Positions 24,761-36,875 of a DNA stretch of 64,000 nt are shown piece by piece. Position numbers and translations under genes: made by a program. The DNA comes from Gnetum montanum (Eukaryota; Streptophyta; Gnetopsida; Gnetales; Gnetaceae): assembly GCA_015680685.1 (NCBI GenBank), contig MNCI01015901.1, forward strand, positions 35,524 to 99,523, read 5' to 3'. The notes under the pieces are model-generated. The model made no database searches. It was given only the letters and a program-made list of their open reading frames with translations, and was not told where the DNA came from. Numbering within the stretch: the first letter of the stretch is position 1; each line of letters starts with the position of its first letter.

Positions 24761-25199
24761 AGATATCACTCCATGCAAAAGATATGGACTATGAAGAGTA
24801 CATCCATCATAACATGCAATAAGTATGTCAAGACATTGAATATGCAATGGTCCTTATATGTGGCAACCACAAGGTACCTAGTGGTTGACATTAGAAAACA
24901 ACTCTAAATCAACAATATGCATGGAACCAATGAAGCTCCTCATAAGTGCATGTATAGACACCATGGATGGAATGGAGCAAATTCATAATCAACTCTTCCA
25001 TAAAAAACATAAAAATGAATTGGGAAAAGTAGGATATTCTAGATCATTTTAAGTAGAATCCCCTTAAACTTACGACTTTATTAACAACCTTGGAATATGT
25101 TCTTCTTGATAATGACAAGCTAGTAATTATCAATACCAATCTTACCTAATACCAGAAAAAGAACCTATTGCAAGTAGTAAGAAAATGGCCAACAACCTT

Positions 25200-26560
25200 T
25201 GCATGATCATATCATGTGTTAATAGGAATAGATCCTTGGATATGCCAAAATCAAACCTATACAAACTTATCCATCAAACTAATGAGGTAGTTACAAAGAA
25301 GATTGAATTTAAAGCTTAAGCAAGTTATTAAAGATGAAGTGAAACAACTTCTTAAGGTGATATTCATCTATCTTGTAGCAAACAATGAGTGGGTAAGCCC
25401 ACTCATGATTGTACCAAAGAAAGAAGGAAAATGAAGAGTCTGTATAGACTTTAAGCTGTTGAATATGGCAACATTCAAAGATCATTTCTAATTGCCATTT
25501 GTGGACTAGGTGCTAGATATAACTACAAGGCACACCTACTATAGTTTTTTGGATGGTTATAATGGCTATAACCAAATTCAAATAGCACTAGAAGATTGGG
25601 CCAAGATGACTTTCATAAGTTCCTAGGGAACTTTTGCATATAAGGAAATTCCATTTGGTATTTGTAATTCCCTTGTAACTTTCTAGCAGTTAGTACTTAG
25701 TATTTTTTAGCAACATATTAATAGTGGTATGGAATTTTTCATAGATGGAATTTTTCATAAGTAAAATCCCTTGTAACTTTGTAAAAGCCTTGGATTATCT
25801 AGAGTAAGTGCTAAAGTGCTGTGTAGAGACAAACTTATGGCTCAATTGGCAAAAAAGACACTTAATGATCCAAAAGGGTATTATCTTGTGATACCAAATC
25901 TCAAGAAAAGGGATTAAGGTGGACCTAGAAAAAGTAAGGGTCATCTAAGGGATCACTAAGAAACCTCAAACTATGAAAGATGTGAGGTAATTCCTTGGCC
26001 ACACTAGTTACTGTAAGTGCTTCATCAAGAATTTCCCTAAAATTGCTAGACTATTGGTGGAACTTACAAAAACAAGATGCAACTTTCAAATGGACTAAAA
26101 AATGTGAACAAGAATTCCAACAATTAAAGTAAAATCTCATGAAAACTCCAATTCTACATGCTCAAGATTTTTCTAGGCCATTTCACATAATGAAAAATGC
26201 ATCTAACTATGCATTGTGAGTGGTGCTTATACAAATGAATAATAAAAAATGTTCATACTACATCCATCGTGCAAGCCTAAGCATTCTAGGTACACAACTA
26301 AATTACACCACCACTAAGAAAGAGCTCATGGTGGTGGTGTATGCCTTCAAAAAATTTAGGCACTATGTGCTTGGATATCAAATTTTTATATACATTGATC
26401 ATAGTGCCATTTGTTTACTAATGAAAAAGCTAGTCATTAGCCCCCGTATCATATGATAACTGGTAATTTTGCAAGAATTTAATTGTACCATGATGGACAA
26501 GAAAGGAACCGAGAATGTAGTTATTAATCATTTGTCTTAGTTAAGATGGGATAATAATGA
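25200..26560 (+). pseudogene. Reverse transcriptase and RNase H of element C
   Basis: RT blocks VSPLMIVPKKEGK (about 25395), RVCIDFKLLNMATFKDHF, YYSFLDGYNGYNQIQIA and FAYKEIPFGICN are visible, separated by stops. RNase H is open at 26220-26456 with KKELMVVVYAFKKFRHYVLGYQ and an IDHSA segment. Same order and type as B. Confidence 0.75.
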
Positions 26561-26599
26561 GGATGAGGAAAAAATGAGGAGCCCCTATCTAATCAATTT

Positions 26600-27790
26600 T
26601 CCAATGACTTCTTTTTGCTAAATTCATTAAAATATAAGAGCCAAGGATTACCAATTGGTATGATGAGTTTCTCTCCTATCTTCTTACATAGGAGACTCGA
26701 GAAAAATGGAAGAATAAGAAAAAATAATAGTTTCTTCACCAAGTTAAGCATTACATGGAAATCCAAGGTAACCTTTATATGGTTTATGCTAATGATATAG
26801 TTTGATGATGTGTTCTTGATGTTGATTAGTTACACATCGTCCAAGATGCTCATAAGGATCCTTATGGGAGCCACTACATAGGAAGAATGATAGTTATAAA
26901 GATTCTCATGGTAGGATACTTTTGTCCAAGGATCTTTAGGAATGTTCATCATTTCTCCCATTTATTCAACCAATATTAAAGAGATGGAAAAATTACTGTT
27001 TGAATGGAAAGGTCCCAACAATGGATCTAACCACTAGACCCTTTCGAGCTTTGTAGCATTGACTTCATGGGATTCATCACTTCCATGTTAAATGAAAAGG
27101 CATACATCATACTTACTAGTGATTACTACATCAAGTGAGCTAAAGTTGTAGTAGTAGCAAACTATATATCCACCACTATAACTTTGTTTATACAAAAATA
27201 GATGGTAAACAATTTTGGCATTCCTAAAGCACCTATTTTAGACAATTTCACACATTTTATAGGGTCTAATTTTTATAAATTAATGTTATGCTTGGGGGTG
27301 TAACATAAAATTACAACCCCCTATCACCCCTAAGCTAATGGTTAAGCTAAAGTTACCAATAGGGAGATTACTAGGATACTAACACAAACTATTAGTAGAT
27401 ATAGGAAGGACAGGAGTATAAAACTTAACAATGCCCTTTGGGAATATCATTCAAATTGGAAGCTTCCTATAGGCTACTCTCCATATGAGTTAGTGTATGG
27501 AAAGTTGCCAAAACTTCAAACCCAAGTTGAACTTCATTACTCACAATGACCTATGAGCTTTACCTACACATTATTCTAGCCCACAAGAAATGCTTGATAA
27601 TCTTGACTATGCTCGATGGGAATCAACAAATAGCTCTGATGATGAATGCAGTGTACAATGTACACCATAAAAAACATCATGATGCATGGATAAAAAGAGT
27701 TCATTTCTCACATAGCAATAATATTCTTTATTGGAATCTTATGCATGTGCCACAATGTACTAAGTTTTAAATGTTATGGGAAGAACATTA
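26600..27790 (+). pseudogene. Integrase of element C
   Basis: Zinc-binding region near 26840-26990 (QDAHKD, GYFCPRIF). Catalytic core with DFMGFI, DNFTHFIGSNF near 27240-27280 and a decayed HP.ANG.A.VTNREI segment near 27325-27370. A C-terminal segment with GYSPYELVYGKLPKL follows at 27470-27520. Stops interrupt it. There is no chromodomain. Confidence 0.75.
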
Positions 27791-29457
27791 AATCATCCAT
27801 TCAACTATTCCTTCCAAGGCCATGATAATTTACCATCCATTAAGTCCTTGAAAATGTCTACTAGTAAATATATAGTAACTCAAGTCATTTATAGAACCCC
27901 AAGTAACTAACAACATTGACACCTCTACATAGGAACAAGCATGCTCTATTTTTTGGATCTCCTCCTCTCAACCTAGTTGTGCGGGAGATGGTCATTCATG
28001 TTAATGGTTCTATTGATGAGGCTAACCAATTTTACATCTTCTTGTTTTGCAATGTTCTTTATATGTTTTCCATTTTAATAAATATTTTATTAATTATTTT
28101 ATGTCTTTTCTTTTTTTTCTTCCTTATTAATTTCCTCAAGTCTTATTAAAAATATTTGATTTTATTTATAACTACTACAAATTTTGGAAATTTATTCAAA
28201 AAAGCTATCAATATTATGATTGATTAACCAAAAGGCCAAATTATGTTCTCTACTAATAGTCTATCAATTTTCTAGTGGTATTAGGTAGTGAGTTCATGAC
28301 CTCCATTCATTCCATTTGTTCCATGGAAAATTAGTATCTTGAATGCACAAGGGTTCTTTCACATTACAACTTAAAAGTAATTAAGGATATTAATATCCAA
28401 TGAACTAGGAAAATAACTAAGTAGAAGAGAAAAAGGGTGTGACCTTAAGAGAATTTGATATGGTTTTTCTCTCGACATCCTTTTTAAGTTCTATGACACT
28501 CCATTGATATATCATCAATTCTACTATCGATCATAAAAGCAAGCATGTTTTTTGCATGGTTTGGTTTCTGAGAAAGAAAATTAAAATTAAAAAAAAAAAC
28601 ACCACAAGAATTTAAAGCACATCCCTTGGACTCAATAATGGGCTACAAGCACTGGTTATGAGGCGAGAAAGACATGTTACGCATGATTGAAGGTACTCCT
28701 CTAACTAATGTCCTCTATACTTCCTTCTTCTCTTTTCTTCTTCTCTTGGAGTGATGATTCTCCTTTGGGATTATTATGAAATTTTGATCTACGATAAGGG
28801 GAAATCTATGAATGTGAGGTCAGTGAAAGTGAAATGAACTTGGTCTAGACTTGGAATGAATAGGTATCAACTCATCTTAATCATAATTTTCACTAAGAAC
28901 CTCATGTGACTAGGATGCCGATTCTCTCTCTTGTTCTCTCTTTCTTTCTATACCATTCATTCATCTCATTATCTACCATCTCATTATCTCATACCATAGC
29001 AAATTGTTTAGTGTTTTTTCTAGATAGCATAACCGTAGGAAAATTTCTTTCATGGGTATGCAATTCAACTTAACCTGACAATTCATCATCCTTGGGACCC
29101 ATAAACTCTTTTCAATGAAGGTATGTAAGGGAATAATTAGCATACGCCTACTTTAAAGAAGACCCACTTGCATTTCTTTCATCTAACTTAAGTTAAATTT
29201 CCTACCATGGATCACTTACTTAATCAATCATCTCGATAGTTTTATAGCACCCAGTTTTTTTTCTACTTCACATCATAACATCTTCATTGAGTTCATCCAA
29301 GTCCACTACTAGAATTGCTTCTTCTAGGCTAAACCTACCCTCTTTCATGTTTCTAGCATCATTCTACATCATTTTGGCTTCCATTTGGCTCTTGTCTCAT
29401 TCCAAAACACACCCAAACTTCTTCTAGTTCTAAATGTGAAAGATAACTATGAATAAC
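27791..29457 (+). other. 3' untranslated region of element C
   Basis: Non-coding region with blocks shared with A, B and D: a GGATCTCCTCCTC / GGGAGATGG block at about 27955-27990, GGCTACAAGCACTGGTTATG at 28643-28662, and AGAAGACCCACTT near 29155. The conservation of these blocks across four copies suggests a cis function such as packaging or replication, which is inference. Confidence 0.55.
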
Positions 29458-29520
29458 TGTGTCAGCACATCCTTGTCGACATAGCCTCATTGGCATAGCA
29501 TAAAAAGCCTATAATAATAA
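29458..29520 (+). promoter_or_regulatory. LTR-U3-like block upstream of the third ORF in C
   Basis: Contains TGTGTCAGCACATCC and TTGTCGACATAGCC, similar to the C LTR start (CATTGACACATGC, TTGTTGACATAGCC), followed by a TATA-like AAGCCTATAATAAT. It lies about 450 bases before the third-ORF start at 29971, at the same relative place as 12091-12205 in B. Confidence 0.5.
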
Positions 29521-29970
29521 TTAGCTTATTTTTAATCATGTTTCAAAAGTGTTAGAGGAATTTTTGTAATTTTTCAAAGCCCAAGAATCTTCTAAGCATC
29601 CTAACTTCCAAACTACTTATCTGATTCCACCTATTTTTCAACGCTTGAGCTACCAAAGGTACACTTTACATCATGGGGGATAAAAACCTTAGGTTTTTCA
29701 TAGGAAGTGTTTCAAAATTTTTCTAACTCCCCATGATCAAAATATTAAAATAATATTGAATTAATTACCATGATGGATTAAGACCAACAAACAAACTTTG
29801 TTAGTAAGGAATAAAATAACACACCTACCTTGCAATCATAAATAAGCACTTAAGCAATAAAATCCTAATGTCCAATAAATTAACATAACTTGATTTAACA
29901 AAGAAAGGTATTCAAATGAATAAAGGTTATGAACTAAAGAGCTAATCATAGGATTATGTTTTGACCATAG

Positions 29971-32370
29971 ATGGCACCTAAATAAGGACCAAAAACTAGA
30001 GGAGCATCATAGCCTAGGGAAAAGCGACCCTGAGGAGGAAGAGACCAATAACAACAATCCCAAGAAGAAGTAGTTGAGGTGGCACATGCTATAGGATAAC
30101 TTTGAGAGAAACCCAAATTGGAATTTGTCAAATAGATCCCACTATAGAGAGGGACCAATCCAGGCAAGAAGAAGCTCCTAGGTAGAAGCCTAATCTAGAG
30201 GTCACCCTCATAGAGGTCTATTTAGAATAGATCAGGACCAAGGGGGTTCAAAGTTCCATTCTCTAAGAGTTGACATTTAGACCTTTCTTGAAGTTGATAC
30301 TAGAGGAGATTGGAACATAGTTGCAAGGGTCTTCCTTGTATTTCATTCTCTTCAAAAGTGGAGAGTGGTACATGAGGGAGGCATACCTATTTTAGAATGA
30401 TCGATAAGAAGATGCGTTGGTAAAAATTAAGGACATCATCATCTCTTATTTGGTTAAGAACATAGCTGAAGCCCTCAGTTTGAACACTAGGGTAAAACTT
30501 GCTAAGATCTCTACATAGGTAAACCTAGAGGTAAAAATGGAATGGGTCCAGTCATGCTACAAAGTGGACTGTAAGAAGTACAGTGCCCTAACAAAGATGG
30601 AATGATCCCACTTTAAAATTGTAGCCTATCACCTAAGCCCAATGGTCAAGCCAAGTAGGATGATAGTATTCTTACTAGGTCATATACCACTCTAAGCAGA
30701 AACTTTCATATTAATCTACCCTAACTCATCTTCTTGGAGATCAAGAAATGCTTCAAGAAAAATAAGAAGGATAGGAAGACATTTTCCTTTCCATTATTGA
30801 TTTGAAAATTGTAGAGGGGAGGGAAGGGAAAAATAGCTTGCTACCTAAATAATATGGTTTGTAACACTCCTACCACATCATGGCAGGAGATGATGAAGAA
30901 TAAGGCAGTAACAAAGCTGCATGAAGAGTAGCCACTACCATCACCACTTGTAGTCTTAGAAACCATGATAGAGATGCTTGTAGCTGTAGAATAACTTAGG
31001 AAATTTCATGAGCAATTGCTATAGCAATCACAAGGATCTACAAACGATGGGGATTCATCTGTCTACTATCCAGCCATGAGCCATTTAAATGAAGTTGCAA
31101 AAATCATTAGCTAGCTAGATAGTAAAAAAACACTACTATTCTCTAAAAAGTAGAACTAAACATCCACAAAACCTAATCCAAGTGCCATGGAGGTCATTGT
31201 GCTCATTCTCAGATAAGCATTTATTGAAATTTTGGAAAATGCAATGATCTTCTATTTCATGTTGGAGGAAGGCAGAGGGGCAATGGTGCTAGTGATGCTA
31301 CATAAGGATCAAGATATAGCAACAAAGGAGATGGCTAATAGAATACCCAAGGCCCTTAATGATCCTTCAACATCTATAATAGACAGAGTTTCCATGACAC
31401 ATATCCATGCATCAACAAAAGTAGGAAGTATTTGCATAAGTGCTACCCAACATGAGAAGGTGCTAGAAAGATTGGTAGGAGCCAAGAAATCACTTCTAAA
31501 GATCTTTGATCTCCTAGATGAGATCACTAAAAACTAGTCATAGTTACTTAAGGCAAGAAGTAAGTTGTTGTTTGCAAAAACACAACTTGTGAAGACCATT
31601 GCAACCAATTAATGATTGGCTGCAGAAGTTGCAAAGTTCTAGCCATTCTCTGGCTAGAACTTACATGAGATGAAGCTTTTCAACAACTTTAACAAAAATA
31701 TCAAGAGTCTAAGAATGAAAAAGAGATGATTATCTTCGATGTGTCCATGTTAAAGGCTATGACCAACAACATTAACAAGGACCAGTCTCAAGTTCGCAAG
31801 GAGAACTTGATCCTCACCAAGGACAATCATCATGTGCAAAATATTGAGCAACAAAAGGACCAAATGGTCTATATATCCAGTATAGTAGGATTATCTTGCC
31901 AAGGTGAACTTGGACTTGAGGAGGTTGGAAAATGAAAATAGGAATCTCTTAATGAAGAAGGTTCATGCTCTTTATCAAATTACTATAATTGAGATAGTTA
32001 CTTAGAAGAATAAGGCCCTAAAATTTGAAAAAGTGAAAAATCATTACAGAAACTAGGTTGGACTACTTAATGAAGTTAATGAGAAGGAAATAAAATTAGC
32101 CAATGCAAATATAAATGAGACTCTCTAGCAACTCCATCAAAGAGCTGATGTATAGCAAACCATCTTTGATGGAATAAACACATGTAGTAAGGTAGAAATT
32201 AGCCTAAAGGAGTTTTAGATCAAAAAGATGATGCAGTACATGAAGTTTACCAATCTTCAACATGAAAACTTAAAAACGCTTATAGTAAGAAGGCCAAGAA
32301 CTAAACTAGAGAAATAGGTCATCATCACCTATCTTCTCTATGAGATGGAGTTCAAGCTCCATAAGGAAAC
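29971..32370 (+). pseudogene. Third ORF of element C, N-terminal and middle part
   Basis: Homologue of the B ORF at 11624-9383. The start MAPK is followed by a stop and GPKTRG. Conserved blocks: a KIKDIIISYLVKNI region near 30430, NLEVKMEWVQSCYKVDCKKY near 30520-30580, a YHLSPMVKPSRM block near 30625, then an open segment at 31232-31537 and a coiled-coil-like segment at 31726-31935, plus a block to about 32360 matching 2474-2280. Stops and frameshifts are spread throughout. Function unknown. The tail is rich in Glu, Lys, Asn and Leu heptad-like patterns. It resumes after the solo LTR at 33521. Confidence 0.65.
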
Positions 32371-33520
32371 TTTTGATGCATAAATTTTGGTCATGCCAAC
32401 ACCGGAAAAACTTGTTTGAGGATACTATAGCTTAGGGCACCTCCTGTATGGGTACGGAAACCTGAGAATAGTCTCAGCTAGAAAGAGCTATGTGACCAAG
32501 TGATAAAGAGATAAAGAGATAGAAAACATAGAGAGAGATAAAACATGAAAAAAACTAAAGGAGAGAGAAACAGGAACCACCGATAGGATGCATGGTTGTG
32601 TCACCACAAGAATCATGTGTAGTTGTGATAAAACATCACCAATGCCCTACGGACCGCCAACTACATAAACATCATGCACAAATCCACCGTCCACCACATG
32701 CCATTTGCTAAAATAAAAGAAGATAGAGAGAAGATCCACCGACAGGATGCATAGTTGTGTTGCTGCAAGAATCATGTGTAGTTGCGATCAAACATCACCA
32801 ATGCCCTACGGACCGCCAACTGCATAAACATCATGCACAAATCCACTGTCCACCACATGTCATTTGCTGAAATAAAAGAAGATAGAGAGAAGATCCACTA
32901 ATAGGATGCATGGTTGTGTTGCCGCAAGAATCATGTGTAGTTGCAATCAAACATCACCAATGCCCTCCGAATTGCCAACTGCATAAGCATTATGCAAAAA
33001 TCCACCGTCCACCACATGCCATTTGTTGAAATAAAAGAAGAGAGAGAGAAGATCCACCGACAGGATGCATGGTTGTGTTGCCGCAAGAATCATGTGTAGT
33101 TGCGATCAAACATCACCAATGCCCTGCGAATCGCCAACTGCATAAACATCATGCACAAATCCACCATCTACCACATGCCATTTTCTAAAATAAAAGAAGA
33201 TAGAGAGAAGATCCACCAACATGATGCATGGTTGTGTTGCCGCAAGAATTATGTGTAGTTGCAATCAAACATCACCAATGCCCTGCAAACCGCCAACCAC
33301 CCAGAGAAAGAGGAGGTTCAGTCCATGGCTTCATGGCCTTGGCCTGACTTCTCCTCCTCTCCTCCATTACCTTGATGGCTTTTTATAGCCAATTTTAGGG
33401 TTAGGGTAACCCATCTTTTTTTTTTTCCAATTAATTTTTTTTTATTTTTTTATTTTTCTTTCTTTTTTTTTAAAAAAAAACAAAGGCCCCATGCCAAGCA
33501 TGGGCGTGTTGGTACCAACA
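32371..33520 (-). mobile_element. Probable solo LTR inserted in the third ORF of C
   Basis: The insertion is flanked by GAAAC on both sides (32366-32370 and 33521-33525), and sequence similarity to B stops and resumes at these points. Read on the minus strand it starts TGTTGGTACCAACA, has a TATA box GGCTATAAAAAGCC at 33390-33377, and ends ...GCATCAAAA, so the canonical CA end is three bases off or altered. No internal coding region is present. A copia- or gypsy-type LTR is likely; which one I cannot say. Confidence 0.6.
32577..33303. repeat. 159-bp tandem repeat, about 4.6 copies
   Basis: Copies start at 32577, 32736, 32895, 33054 and 33213, each exactly 159 bases apart and each beginning CCAC followed by a variant of CGACAGGATGCATGG. 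Copies differ by scattered substitutions. It lies downstream of the TATA box of the surrounding LTR in its direction of transcription, thus in its presumed R/U5 part. There are no spacers, so this is not a CRISPR-like array. Confidence 0.9.
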
Positions 33521-34010
33521 GAAACAAAACAAAAGTTAGAGATAACTAACGTGAAGCTTGAAGTTCTCATAAGCAAGTTCACAGATGAATGAAATATTGC
33601 TAAGAACATAATGAAGAAGATGAATGACTACCAAGAGTTATAGAACCTCATAAAGATGTTTGATATTGAATGAAAGACATTCATAGCTTAATTTATCAAC
33701 ATGAAGAAAATGTTTCCTTCAATGCTATGCTCATGGGATATCCCTACATTGGCTTATATAGGCAAAGTAGCCTAAATTGTTTACAATCCATGGAGTAGGA
33801 AAGAGAAGATGAAAGCACTCCTAGATGCTTTAAAAATTCCAATGACAATAGGGCCACCTCAACCTATAGCAACATTGGGATGGGATTAAGGACCATTCAA
33901 GCCACAGGAGTCTCCATCTCTAGTTACGGTATGAGACTTCATCACATCTCCATTCATTCAACAAGAACCCACTAAACATTTTGTCCAAGTGTCCATTTTT
34001 AATGTAAAAT
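33521..34010 (+). pseudogene. Third ORF of element C, C-terminal part
   Basis: Resumes after the solo LTR. Similar at nucleotide level to 2270-1860 (minus strand) of element B, for example the AACATGAAGAA...TTTCTTCAATG...TGCTCATG block. It ends in a Pro-containing region near 33860-33930. Stops break the frame. Confidence 0.5.
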
Positions 34011-34159
34011 TACACTCATTTTCGTAAATCTGTACAATTCAACAATCACAGCTAATTAGAGTTAGTTAGTTAGTTTTTCTATCAATAAGGTTCCATGCTT
34101 TCCCAAATTTTGTAAAAAGCTCAATCCCAATTTTGTTCACTTAAGGACAAGTTTTTAGT

Positions 34160-34173
34160 TAGTCGTGGGGGTA
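34160..34173 (+). promoter_or_regulatory. Polypurine tract of element C
   Basis: TAGTCGTGGGGGTA directly before the 3' LTR start TGATGG. Preceded by a T-rich block similar to the one upstream of the B purine tract (complement of 1631-1760). Confidence 0.7.
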
Positions 34174-34773
34174 TGATGGACTATCAGTAAGACATGACAC
34201 ATTGACACATGCTTGTTGACATAGCCCTATAAATGTATCCTCATCAATGCATTCTATGATGCATTGATGCAGGTATGTAGATGTTGATGCAAGCATTACC
34301 TACATAAATATCCACACCCCTCACATTTATGACACATTTTGATTGTAGCATTAGCCAAATTCTTATAGTTTTTTCTTGTGAAATTTAGAATATTTTTCCT
34401 TTGAGTGCCCGCAATGTGAGTTTAAGAGATTATACAACATTTTATTTGAGTGCACATGTACCTAGACATATTTGCATAGACAGAAATAAAATTGAGATTT
34501 CCTCTATCCATTACAGCACTCAGACTATCATAATTCTACTTTTCAGTACTTCACTTTATATGCAATTTATATTCTTTTTCTTCAGTAATTAATATTATTG
34601 TTCATAAGTAATGTAGGTATGACCACTTCGAGCATGATATATTAACACTTGATAATCCCAGTGGTGGATACTTTGTGCATCCAATAATGTACACTTCCAT
34701 GAAATTTGACTAGATTACACATGAAGACTTAGTGATTCATATAGTTGAGTGTAGGATCTACCCCTGCTCATCA
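34174..34773 (+). repeat. 3' LTR of element C
   Basis: 600 bases, TGATGG to CTCATCA. Aligned with the 5' LTR (906 bases in two parts) it lacks an internal block of about 300 bases after AATGTACAC (near 34690). The next five bases, ATCTT, do not match the left flank ACAAG. Confidence 0.75.
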
Positions 34774-36509
34774 ATCTTCTTATCTAGAATGCTCTAGATG
34801 AAACAATCAAATTTAAAATTGTGGGTGGTGGTGGTAGTGGGGTATATAATTGCCCAGTCCTGGATTAGGTCCACTAGGCAGCTTAGAGTAAATCAAAGAT
34901 TTTTATACAGAAACAAACTTCAACAAGTGATTGACATGAATCATCTTATTCTTGTTCAGCAACTCATTCTCTTCCCTGGTGTTGTTGGTCATGAGCTTTC
35001 TTCCAGTTAGAGTACACAGCATCATCGACAAAATCATGGCTACCTCATCATTGTAGGCTTGTGAGCAAAAGCCATTGCTGCAAGTATCTAAGAAAATTAG
35101 ATAAACAAATCGATTGATTTGATGAAGTCCAAGAGATTCTGAACAGATACGAAATGGCTGATTCGTTGTAATTTAAGATGGGTTGGATTGTACTGCATAC
35201 ATAGGGCGTAAATTTAGGTGAATAGGAAGCAACAGAGAAAAATCATGAAAGATTTCTTTACCTTGTTTCAAATCAATTTGCACGATCAAAACCAGTTTCC
35301 ATGGAAGAAAGGTCCACTTAGTGATGAAGAACTGAGAGACGTTTAGCAGCCATTTTTGTGGGGAGATAGATACACATGTTAATTTGGAACAGCAAGTTGC
35401 AGGAATTTGCAGTAGTTGTGTTTGAAACTAAAAGCTATGATGTCGTGCTATGACTGGAGTGCTGGGGAATGAATAATAATGTTAAAAATGTACTACGCAT
35501 AACACATATAGATACATCAGGCATGGCGTGAACTTCCGTTTAATCCTTACCTTGCACAATGATTTTAATGTTTTATAAAGGCGTCAATCCTTTGTAGGAT
35601 TCAGGATTCATAGAAAGCACTTGGGAAAAGCATATAATAAGCATATAATATACAGTGTCTTAAATACCTGGGAAATGTTGTTGGCGTAGTTAGTGGTAAT
35701 GTGTTGACCAGCTTTGTGTTGATGGGTCCATTGCAATACAATAAAAGGGTACAGAGTATCTCACTATGTTGTAAATCCGGTAGGGGTAGTGGTGATAATT
35801 GATTTTGAACTTTGGTACTAACTCACATCTAGGTTGAGTGCAGTATTTTTCTGGGTATGCATTATTTAAAGTCATTAATGTTCTTTTCGAACTAAAAGCA
35901 ATTATCCTTTTTTAGTACAGGGTAAATTGGCCAGTATTTTGAAACAAGGTGAATTGTGACATGTTTTTCAAGTTCTTTTAAAGTATCATGGTGTCACGAT
36001 GCTGTTTGGGATTCTCTCCCAACCTTCCTTGAGAAACCATATCGTTAACACTTTATTGAATAATTTAGGTGACTTTTGCTAAAAAGAAATGTATGATACC
36101 ATAAAACATGGTATAATGTGTTTTAACTGTATAACATTGCAGAGGTTTGGTATAACATTGCAGAGGTTGAGTATCATGGTTAGAACATTGCATTATTTAT
36201 GTAGTAAAATCCACTTTCTGGCCATCCCTAATCAAGTTAGAATGAAAGACCAATTTATCTCTACATCAATGGAGCAGTTCCTTTAACAAAAAAGTAAGAG
36301 AATTATTATATATAAAATGGACAAATTTAAGAAAAAGAGAACCGTAAATACTTTTAAGTTGAATTAGTTGATACAATTTTGCCATGCAATATATTAGAAT
36401 TGTTACAAAAAATACCCTTGTGCAAAACTTTACGTCCAAAATATTCACGACATAAATGTTATATGCAAAACATTATATGCGAATATTAATAAAACACCAA
36501 GGAAAAACT
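34774..36509. other. Unique sequence between element C and the receptor kinase, no gene recognised
   Basis: AT-rich with short frames only. A 21-base duplication (GTATAACATTGCAGAGGTT twice) lies at about 36129-36170, and GCATATAATAAGCATATAAT is repeated near 35630-35650. I see no recognisable protein. Confidence 0.4.
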
Positions 36510-36875
36510 TGTAGAAGGGAGTGATGAAGAAACAAGGAAAATACATAGGAAAACAACTTCATTTAGTTTTCCAATTAGATCAGAGTGATTACAAAACACT
36601 CATAAGAAAAACTCACAACTCACAAGACAACTCATAGATCAGTTGCTCCTATTACAGCAACCCTTATACAAGAGATCATACACTCAACTCACTCCCATAA
36701 CCAACCCAAGATGGATTTAAATAGCCAAATATAGATAGGGTTACAGTAATGGAATCAACCAATAATTAACTCAAGACATGTTTTCCCTTTTTCTTTTACA
36801 AGTTTTAGATATCTTAACTCTACTTTAGAAAATTTAAAACTAACAAACAGTAAAAGAGAAAAGTGAAGTTCAACA
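36510..36875 (-). mobile_element. Weak candidate solo LTR
   Basis: On the minus strand: begins TGTTGAACTTCAC, has a TATA-like GGCTATTTAAATCC about 150 bases in, and ends CCCTTCTACA, giving TG...CA ends of LTR style. The layout looks like a short copia LTR. The flanks (AAACT left, CAAGT right) do not match, so no target duplication supports the boundaries. Confidence 0.3.

Larger units (their letters stand above)
690..34773 (+). mobile_element. Element C: OTA-type (Athila-like) Ty3/gypsy retrotransposon, host of the nest
   Basis: Plus-strand LTR retrotransposon in the order LTR, primer binding site, gag, protease, RT-RNase H, integrase, long untranslated region, third ORF, purine tract, LTR. 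Its 5' LTR (690-732 plus 20833-21695) is interrupted by element B, and its third ORF by a solo LTR (32371-33520). All reading frames are broken. The 3' LTR (34174-34773) lacks about 300 bases relative to the 5' LTR. The flanking five bases (ACAAG left, ATCTT right) do not match, so the target duplication is lost or the two ends come from different insertions. Integrase after RNase H is the Ty3/gypsy order. The tRNA-Asp-like PBS and RT style suggest the Athila side of the Ogre/Tat/Athila (OTA) group; that clade call is inference. Confidence 0.75.

Noticed and set aside
29946-30167. Minus-strand open frame of 73 codons
   Set aside because: Opposite the third ORF of C, for which the plus-strand reading is supported by two other copies.
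32577-33303. Regular repeat considered as a CRISPR-like array
   Set aside because: The units are contiguous 159-base tandem copies without unique spacers, in a plant LTR.
33395-33413. TTTTAGGGTTAGGG considered as an interstitial telomere repeat
   Set aside because: Only about two units, within the LTR promoter region and next to a TATA box; too short to claim.
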